Shown piece after piece: positions 7,653 to 12,706 of a stretch of 23,335 nucleotides of DNA. The stretch is from NCBI GenBank assembly GCA_014377905.1, contig JACMOQ010000241.1:1-23335 (forward strand), read 5' to 3'. A program made the translations under genes and the position numbers. Numbering within the stretch: the stretch's first letter is position 1; every line of letters begins with the position of its first letter. Origin of the DNA: Acetobacteraceae bacterium (lineage in GTDB: Bacteria > Pseudomonadota > Alphaproteobacteria > Acetobacterales > Acetobacteraceae). The notes beneath the pieces are model-generated. The model did not search any database, was not told the DNA's origin, and was given only the letters and a program-made list of their open reading frames with translations.

Positions 7653-7994
7653 ATGGAATATCCCCACAAAGAACGCTCTGGCCGTGCCGGCTTCTCCGAT
7701 GCCGGTGGTGCCAAGCTGGCGATCACCTTGCGTCTCGACGAAGCGCGCTTCCGCAGGCTCGAACTGCTTGCCGCCGTCGAAAACCGGTCAGTGACCAATT
7801 ACGTCGAAACTGCGTTGCTGCGCGACATGGCCGCCAAGGAAGAAGCGACCCGCCCGCTGACCATGTTCGTGCCCCCGGATGCCGCCGCCCTCACCCCCGG
7901 CGTGCTTTTGCGCAACGCCGATGAAACCGCCGCCCGGTACGCCGAGCGTTCCGCCGTGATGGACCGGTTATTCGATCTGCCTGACAGCGCATAA
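7653..7994 (+). CDS. ribbon-helix-helix protein, putative antitoxin
   Basis: A 113-residue protein. Residues 21-60 have the ribbon-helix-helix pattern: beta strand LAITLRLDE, helix RFRRLELLAAVENRS, helix TNYVETALLRDMAAKE. The remaining C-terminal half (LTMFVPPDAAALTPG ... YAERSAVMDRLFDLP) would be the partner-binding part. The stop (7992-7994) is followed immediately by the ATG of the next gene, as in toxin-antitoxin operons. Two 10-bp direct repeats directly upstream fit autoregulation. No clear ribosome site precedes the ATG. DNA binding is supported by the fold pattern; the antitoxin role rests on context. Confidence 0.75.
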   Translation: MEYPHKERSGRAGFSDAGGAKLAITLRLDEARFRRLELLAAVENRSVTNYVETALLRDMAAKEEATRPLTMFVPPDAAALTPGVLLRNADETAARYAERSAVMDRLFDLPDSA

Positions 7995-8396
7995 ATGATT
8001 GCCGAGGGTGCGTTTGTCCGGGCGCTGTTCCCGACGAGCGAGCAGCCACGCGCCCCAGGGCTGGTGCATATCTGCTATTGCCTCGCGGTCCGCCCGCCAC
8101 TGGTGCTGATCGCCTACACAACCACCGCTCCCTGGCCACAAGGCGTGCCGTTGCCGTTCGGGGTATGCGTGTTCAGCCAGGATGAAGCGATCGCGCTCAA
8201 CCAACGCCGCGCTTTTCGGCTGCATTTGAACCGGCAGGCGCGGGTCGTGATGTCCGATCAATGGTTTTCTGATTTGAATAGGCCGCACCAGGGCGTGATC
8301 GCCATGGCCCCCGCACGCCTGCGCGATGAGCTGTTTGCGGTCACGGTCGAACTTGAAAAGCGCAATCGGCTAGGGGTGGAGCGTTTGGGGCTTTGA
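7995..8396 (+). CDS. putative PemK/MazF-like toxin or uncharacterised RHH partner
   Basis: A 133-residue protein starting on the base after the antitoxin stop. Its layout resembles the MazF/PemK fold: an early FPTSEQPRAPGLVHI strand-loop, a strand ending LVLIAYTTTAPWP (MazF proteins have a similar xxxVAYTT-like strand), central ALNQRRAFRLHLNRQARVVMSDQWFSDL, then GVIAMAPARLRDELFAVTVEL as a C-terminal helix. The match is by pattern only and no catalytic residue can be assigned firmly. If correct, it would be an mRNA interferase neutralised by the upstream protein. Composition matches the host chromosome, unlike the AT-rich genes at 9628. Confidence 0.6.
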   Translation: MIAEGAFVRALFPTSEQPRAPGLVHICYCLAVRPPLVLIAYTTTAPWPQGVPLPFGVCVFSQDEAIALNQRRAFRLHLNRQARVVMSDQWFSDLNRPHQGVIAMAPARLRDELFAVTVELEKRNRLGVERLGL

Positions 8397-8433
8397 TGTT
8401 GGATCCCGGTTGGGCTACAATGTAGCCCAACCG
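8393..8433 (+). promoter_or_regulatory. dinJ-yafQ promoter with palindromic operator
   Basis: TTGATG (8393-8398), a 17-nt spacer and TACAAT (8416-8421) form a good sigma70-type promoter. A perfect inverted repeat with 12-bp arms, CGGTTGGGCTAC (8407-8418) and GTAGCCCAACCG (8422-8433), covers the -10 box and the expected start site. Binding there would block transcription, consistent with autorepression by the DinJ-type antitoxin encoded next. The -35 box overlaps the stop codon of the preceding gene. Confidence 0.75.
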
Positions 8434-8449
8434 AATGATTGAAACCGCC

Positions 8450-8707
8450 ATGAACACCGTTGTCCGCGCCCGGATCGACGAAGCCACCAAGGCGGAAGCC
8501 GCCGCTGTGCTCGACAGCATGGGCCTGTCGCTGTCTGACGCCTTCCGCATGCTGCTCAAGCGCATCGCCGCCGAGAAGGCTCTGCCGTTTGAGCTTTTGG
8601 TGCCCAACCCTGAAACCATCGCGGCCATGCTCGCCGCCCGGCGCGGGGAACTGACCGTTGTCGGCACCCCCGACAAACTGCTCGCCAGCCTTAATGCGGA
8701 TTGTTAG
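8450..8707 (+). CDS. dinJ: RelB/DinJ family antitoxin
   Basis: Antitoxin of a type II module that should bind YafQ and repress its own promoter. Residues 1-50 carry the RelB/DinJ ribbon-helix-helix pattern: TVVRARIDEATKAEAAAVL, then the signature MGLSLSDAFRMLLKRIAAEKALPFEL. The C-terminal part (PNPETIAAMLAARRG) is the toxin-binding helix region. I chose the ATG at 8450, 85 residues. An in-frame ATG at 8435 lies only 1 nt past the operator and adds MIETA. Neither start has a clear Shine-Dalgarno. It overlaps the toxin by 14 nt, the usual coupled arrangement. Confidence 0.85.
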   Translation: MNTVVRARIDEATKAEAAAVLDSMGLSLSDAFRMLLKRIAAEKALPFELLVPNPETIAAMLAARRGELTVVGTPDKLLASLNADC

Positions 8708-8975
8708 CTATTCGGGCCGCTTCAAGCGCGATTACCGACGCGAGAAATCTGGCCAGCACTGCAAGCGACTTGATGGGTTGCTGACTGAAGTAGTGGACTT
8801 GCTTGCCATTGATGCCAAACTGCCGCCGCGCAATGTCGATCACGCACTAAGCGGAGATTGGGCCGATCATCGCGATTGCCACTTGAGACCCGATTTGATC
8901 CTGATTTACCGCAAGCCGGATGCCGCAACCCTTGAATTGGTTCGGCTCGGCTCGCACAGCGAACTCGGCTGGTAA
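8694..8975 (+). CDS. yafQ: YafQ family ribosome-dependent mRNA interferase toxin
   Basis: RelE-superfamily endoribonuclease that cleaves mRNA on the ribosome, held inactive by DinJ. It has 93 residues from the ATG at 8694, matching the E. coli YafQ length. The longer frame from 8658 only adds sequence inside dinJ. Conserved features include the N-terminal SGRFKRDYRRE, DHALSGDW, then HRDCHLRPDLILIYRKPD, and the terminal RLGSHSELGW. The two histidines and the Asp of HRDCHLRPD and the late His of GSHSEL correspond to YafQ catalytic positions His50/His63/Asp67/His87, so the toxin is probably intact. A REP-like hairpin begins 8 nt past its stop. Confidence 0.88.
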   Translation: MRIVSYSGRFKRDYRREKSGQHCKRLDGLLTEVVDLLAIDAKLPPRNVDHALSGDWADHRDCHLRPDLILIYRKPDAATLELVRLGSHSELGW

Positions 8976-8982
8976 AGCCGCT

Positions 8983-9025
8983 TCTCCCTCGCCCACGCTT
9001 GGGTGGGAGAGGGCCGGGGTGAGGG
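8983..9025. repeat. REP-like hairpin after yafQ
   Basis: TCTCCC (8983-8988) pairs with GGGAGA (9005-9010), with inner CCCA/TGGG pairing, followed by GGGCCGGGGTGAGGG. The right half recurs at 5621-5640. It sits immediately downstream of yafQ and could also end that transcript, but no U-run follows. Confidence 0.6.
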
Positions 9026-9113
9026 TGCTTGCCTGCAAAATAAGCAACTAGCCATATTCTCGCGGCTTGATGGCATATTCGGCTTTTCCAATCGGCCACC
9101 GTACTCCAATCCC

Positions 9114-9198
9114 GTCATCACGAGCCCAAGCGTTGCGATCCAGGGCCACCCCAAAGTCCGCCGTACAACTGGATCGCAACGCTCGGGCTCGCATTGAC
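9114..9198. repeat. REP-type inverted repeat, 30-bp arms
   Basis: The arms 9114-9143 and 9169-9198 match at 26 of 30 positions when one is reverse-complemented. The core CGTTGCGATCCAG is perfect, and the outer part reads GTCATCACGAGCCC versus GTCAATGCGAGCCC. The loop is 25 nt. The GTCATxGCGAGC...GCGATCCAG form is a widespread bacterial REP motif. Confidence 0.75.
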
Positions 9199-9298
9199 GT
9201 GTTTGCGCTGCGGAAACCAACCGGCAGCGAAAGAAATGTTAACAATAGTGGGGAAACCTGTGCAGTTGCGAGAGAAACATATAAATCTCGAGCACCGC

Positions 9299-9359
9299 AG
9301 GCGGGATGCAATCCGCCGCTTCGGTGGGGTACGACGAAGGCGGCAGATTGCATTCGCCG
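9299..9359. repeat. GGCGGATxCAATCCGCC inverted repeat, copy 1
   Basis: An imperfect inverted repeat: GGCGGGATGCAATCCGCC at 9300-9317 against GGCGGCAGATTGCATTCGCC ending at 9358. The same family is present at 18291-18352 in a better preserved copy. It lies in the gene-free stretch 8976-9627. Confidence 0.6.
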
Positions 9360-9465
9360 TACGGCATTGAAACGAACCGCTACCCCGCCCGCGCACGGTT
9401 CAACGCAAATGGCGCCGCCAGTGCGTCGTCAGTGGAAATTTCGACCGGCCAGCAATAAGCGCTAG

Positions 9466-9627
9466 CGACCGCCGCATCCGGATTAACTCATCCGGTAGTT
9501 CTTGCGCACGATTAACAAATATCTTACGTTTAAAAATTAATAACGTATTTTTTGCTTTGCAGCATCCAGGCGTGTTCAAACGCCGCTGAAAGTTTGAAAG
9601 ACGCTTCTAAAAATATCGGAGGAATCG
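9466..9627 (+). other. AT-rich leader of the DUF5343 cassette
   Basis: From about 9485 the composition shifts abruptly to AT-rich sequence (for example GTTTAAAAATTAATAACG), marking the left edge of a likely acquired segment. GGAGGA at 9618-9623 is a strong ribosome site, 4 nt before the ATG at 9628. A promoter is probable here but no -35/-10 pair with correct spacing could be fixed. The wider 8976-9627 interval holds only the repeats listed separately; I see no gene in it. Confidence 0.5.
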
Positions 9628-10260
9628 ATGGCGGATTCGGTTTATACTACCGTTCCTGGAAAAATTAAAACACTTTTGGCCAAAATTAAGAGCGTTGGTG
9701 TCCCGCCTAAAGTTACTAATGAATGGTTAAAATTAATCGGATTCAAATCATCAAATGATTCTACACTAATTAGCGTTTTGAAACTTGTAGGTCTGGTTGA
9801 TGCGTCCGGCGTACCAACGGATAGTTGGCAAAAATACAGGGGAGTAAACGGTCAAACTGCTTTAGGAGAGGGAATTCGCAGCGGATATGGCTTTCTCTAC
9901 AACGTTTATGACGACGCACATATGCAACAGAACGACATGCTTGGGCATGTTTTTACTGCGAGTTCGAAGGCTGGCGGACAAGTTATCTCGAAAGCCATTG
10001 CTACTTTTAAAGCGCTTGTCGGTGAGGCCATTTTCGAACAGCGTGGATTTACAGAAGCAATGCAAGTTGATGAGCGCACAATGCACGTACCGTTAAACAC
10101 CAAACCGCTCGCGAAGTCTCCGGTGGGATTCAGCAGCGGCCCTTCGCTACATATCGACCTTCAGGTGCATGTTTCTCCCGAGGCGAGCCCCGACCAAATA
10201 GATCAAATATTTGCCAGCATGGCAAAGCACCTGTTCAACTCTAAGCGCGAACATGGTTGA
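9628..10260 (+). CDS. DUF5343 domain-containing protein
   Basis: A 210-residue protein of unknown biochemical function. Residues about 5-140 match the DUF5343 pattern as I recall it: YTTVPGKIKTLLAKIKSVGVPPKVT, LKLIGFKSSNDSTLISVLKLVGLVDASGVPTDSW, GYGFLYNVYDDAHM, and ISKAIATFKALVG. The N-terminal half reads as a winged-helix-like module (GFKSSND...LKLVGLVD). The C-terminus, LHIDLQVHVSPEASPDQIDQIFASMAKHLF, is the tail often seen in these proteins. Codon use is AT-rich, unlike everything around it, indicating horizontal transfer. The ribosome site GGAGGA is excellent. It overlaps the next gene by 8 nt, so the two form one operon. Confidence 0.85.
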   Translation: MADSVYTTVPGKIKTLLAKIKSVGVPPKVTNEWLKLIGFKSSNDSTLISVLKLVGLVDASGVPTDSWQKYRGVNGQTALGEGIRSGYGFLYNVYDDAHMQQNDMLGHVFTASSKAGGQVISKAIATFKALVGEAIFEQRGFTEAMQVDERTMHVPLNTKPLAKSPVGFSSGPSLHIDLQVHVSPEASPDQIDQIFASMAKHLFNSKREHG

Positions 10261-10765
10261 TTCCAGTCAGTTCTTCCGGGCTGCGAAAACAATTCAGGAG
10301 GAACTAAATGCTTCTATTGGCCCACCACAAGACGGGTTCAGGGCTGCAACATCAGGAGTGATCCCTGAGGTCCTTTTCCGAAATACACGGGGTTATTTGA
10401 CTAAGGTCGCAAACCAAGCCAATGGCGCATATAGCAATGGCTGGTATGATGCCTGCGCAGTTATGCTCCGCCGTCTCGTTGAAACCTTAATCATAGAGGC
10501 TTTCGAGAAGCACGGAGTTGCGAGCAAAATTAAGAACCCCCAGGGCGATTTTCTCTTTCTACGAGACTTAATTGACCGTACAGTAATTGAAGATAGCTGG
10601 AACCTCTCTAGAAATTCTAAGAGCGCACTTCCGCGCCTCAAGGACGTCGGAGACAAATCTGCGCATAGTCGCCGGTTCAATGCGGTTCGGCACGACATCG
10701 ATCAGATTGTTCCAGACCTACGGGTCGTGGCCGAAGAACTGCTAAGTCTTGCTGGAATGCGATGA
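10253..10765 (+). CDS. DUF4145-like protein, partner of DUF5343 gene
   Basis: A 170-residue protein translated from the ATG at 10253, inside the end of the DUF5343 gene; an upstream frame from 10211 lies within that gene and is not likely used. Helical pattern: NGWYDACAVMLRRLVETLIIEAFEKHG, then KDVGDKSAHSRRFNAVRHDI and VPDLRVVAEELLSLAG. The AxMxRRxxE...GxKxAH layout is that of DUF4145/HEPN-like domains, which appear fused to or beside restriction and other defence proteins. No nuclease Rx4-6H motif can be assigned with confidence. It shares the AT-rich composition of its partner. Function is unknown; joint action with the DUF5343 protein is inferred from the overlap. Confidence 0.78.
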   Translation: MVDSSQFFRAAKTIQEELNASIGPPQDGFRAATSGVIPEVLFRNTRGYLTKVANQANGAYSNGWYDACAVMLRRLVETLIIEAFEKHGVASKIKNPQGDFLFLRDLIDRTVIEDSWNLSRNSKSALPRLKDVGDKSAHSRRFNAVRHDIDQIVPDLRVVAEELLSLAGMR

Positions 10766-10845
10766 AACAAACGGCAACTAACGCGCTCATTTGCAGGTTC
10801 ATACGCATCTGTAACAGTAGCAGCCAATGATCACCATGCCGCCCA

Positions 10846-11442
10846 CTACCCCACCGCCAAATCTGGAAACATCCCCCGCTCCACCAACGCACACACAATA
10901 TGCGCCGCCGTAATATGAATTTGCTGAATAACCGGCGTCCAGGTCGAAGGCGCCCGCACCAACCGGTCACACAACTCAACCATTCTCCCGCCGCCGCCAC
11001 CAGCAAACCCATGGGTCACAATCCCGCGCGCCCGCGCCTCGGCAAGTGCGGCCAGCACATTCGGCGAATTACCCGAGGTCGAAATCCCCAGCAGCACGTC
11101 GCCCGCCCGCCCCAGCCCGATCACCTGGCGGGTAAAAATATGCTCATACCCGTAATCATTCCCGGTCGCGGTAATTGCGGATGTATCGACCGTCAGCGCA
11201 ATCGCCGGCAGGGGCGCATGGTCGAACATCAGTCGCGAAATAAATTCCCCGGCGATATGCTGGCTGTCGGCCGCACTGCCGCCATTGCCGCAGATCATCA
11301 GTTTGCCACCGGCTTGCATCGCGGTCACGATGTCAGTCGCCATGTCAATCATCGTGTCGCGCGCCGCCACATCCGCGGCAAACGCGCCAAAGGCTGCAAC
11401 CGAGGTCGCCAGATAATTTTCCGTAAATGCAATATCGGACAT
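10846..11442 (-). CDS. gmhA: D-sedoheptulose 7-phosphate isomerase
   Basis: SIS-domain isomerase converting sedoheptulose 7-phosphate to D-glycero-D-manno-heptose 7-phosphate, the first step of ADP-heptose synthesis for the lipopolysaccharide core. It has 198 residues from the ATG at 11442. A longer frame upstream is only the shadow of the transporter gene. Diagnostic segments are CGNGGSAADSQHIAGEF (51-67), LLGISTSGNSPNV (117-129) and the C-terminal IQQIHITAAHIVCALVE, whose His matches the E. coli active-site region. AAGGGG stands 7 nt before the ATG. It starts 1 nt after the transporter stop, so it is translationally coupled. No other heptose genes are in the window, and related SIS isomerases cannot be fully excluded. 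Confidence 0.9.
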   Translation of the reverse strand: MSDIAFTENYLATSVAAFGAFAADVAARDTMIDMATDIVTAMQAGGKLMICGNGGSAADSQHIAGEFISRLMFDHAPLPAIALTVDTSAITATGNDYGYEHIFTRQVIGLGRAGDVLLGISTSGNSPNVLAALAEARARGIVTHGFAGGGGGRMVELCDRLVRAPSTWTPVIQQIHITAAHIVCALVERGMFPDLAVG

Positions 11443-11443
11443 T

Positions 11444-12643
11444 CTAGAGCCCCTTTTCAGCAGGATGGCGGGTTTCCACCCACCGCCAGGCGACCACCGC
11501 CAGCAGCGAATAGATCGCCATCGCCACCGTGACAGCCAACGCACCATAGCGCGGAAACGCAAATGCCACGAGCACGCCCGCCGTCGCCGACGATCCGATC
11601 TGCATAAACCCAAGCAGTGCCGACGCCGCGCCGGCATGATGCGGCACCGGCTCCAACGCCGCATGGGTGGCGTTGGCGTTGATCATCCCGCGGCTCATGC
11701 CGACCAGGATCACAAACGGCACCAGGGTGATCGGCGAAACGATATCGACCCACAAAAACCCGGTCGCCGCCAGCGCTGCCACTGGCGCAATCACAAGGCC
11801 CGCGGTCAGCGGGATAGACGCCGCCACCGCCCGCCGCGCGAACAGGTTATTGAGGGTCGAGCCCAGCAATATCCCCCCCGAGGTCATCGCAAAAATCATC
11901 GCAAAACCGCTCGCCGACAGTCCCATCTGCCCCATCAGCACCAGCGACGATGTGCCAATGAAGGAAAACAGCGCCCCCGCGCCCGCCGCGTTGACCAGCG
12001 CATAGCCCAGCGTGCGCTTGCTGCGGAACACCGCTGCGTAGCGTCCGACCACATCAATCCGCGCGCCCGGGTCTGCCGGGCGGGTTTCGTCGAGCCAAAA
12101 ATACGCCGCCACGAACAGCGCCACGCCCGACAGGCCAAGCGTGACGTAGATGAACCGCCATTCCCCGAACACCAGCAGCGTCGCACCGATGCTCGGCGCA
12201 ATGATCGGCGCGATCACGATCACCATGCTGACCGCCGACATCTTGATCCGCCCGGCCTGGCCGGAAAACAGGTCGCGTACGATTGCCATCGCCAAGGTGC
12301 TGCCGCCCGCCGCGCCAACCCCCTCGATCAGCCGGAAAACCAGCAACCAGCCCGGTGACCAAGCCAGCGCACAGGCCATCCCAAACATTGCGTAAATCGC
12401 CAGCCCCACCAGCAGCACCGGCCGCCGCCCGAAGCGGTCCGACAGCGGCCCCATCGCCAACTGCCCGGCGGCAAATCCATACAAAAATAACGATAACGTG
12501 CCGGACGCCTCGGCCGCCGTCGCCCCCAGATCGGATTGCAATACGCCCAAGGCCGGCAACCCCATGTCGATCGACAACGGCGGCAACGCGGCGAGCGCCC
12601 CGATCAGGGCGGTAAACGCAAAGCTGTGGGGATTCAGACGCAT
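11444..12643 (-). CDS. Bcr/CflA family MFS efflux transporter
   Basis: A 399-residue inner-membrane protein with 12 predicted transmembrane segments, a proton-driven drug/H+ antiporter of the DHA1 class. The loop 2-3 motif A is present (GPLSDRFGRRPVLLVG). The Bcr/CflA signature follows: RLIEGVGAAGGSTLAMAIVRDLF, then PIIAPSIGATLL, with WRFIYVTLGLSGV. Other members export bicyclomycin, chloramphenicol, sulfonamides or cysteine; the substrate here is unknown. It sits between the helicase (63-nt gap) and gmhA (1-nt gap), all on the minus strand. A functional link to LPS heptose synthesis is not evident. Confidence 0.9.
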   Translation of the reverse strand: MRLNPHSFAFTALIGALAALPPLSIDMGLPALGVLQSDLGATAAEASGTLSLFLYGFAAGQLAMGPLSDRFGRRPVLLVGLAIYAMFGMACALAWSPGWLLVFRLIEGVGAAGGSTLAMAIVRDLFSGQAGRIKMSAVSMVIVIAPIIAPSIGATLLVFGEWRFIYVTLGLSGVALFVAAYFWLDETRPADPGARIDVVGRYAAVFRSKRTLGYALVNAAGAGALFSFIGTSSLVLMGQMGLSASGFAMIFAMTSGGILLGSTLNNLFARRAVAASIPLTAGLVIAPVAALAATGFLWVDIVSPITLVPFVILVGMSRGMINANATHAALEPVPHHAGAASALLGFMQIGSSATAGVLVAFAFPRYGALAVTVAMAIYSLLAVVAWRWVETRHPAEKGL

Positions 12644-12706
12644 GGCACTCTTATGGCGCGGCCTGAACCGTGGGTAAACATCCCTCGTGTAAATATCGCA
12701 ACGATG

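Noticed and set aside
9067..9465. Plus-strand frame of 132 codons between yafQ and the DUF5343 gene
   Set aside because: It consists of translated inverted repeats at 9114-9198 and 9299-9359, with no ribosome site or domain.
8976..9627. CRISPR array
   Set aside because: Repeats here are inverted and of different families; there are no regularly spaced direct repeats with unique spacers, and no cas genes.
11465..12358. Plus-strand frame of 297 codons over the transporter
   Set aside because: Extremely Arg/His/Gln-rich shadow of a 12-helix membrane protein gene.
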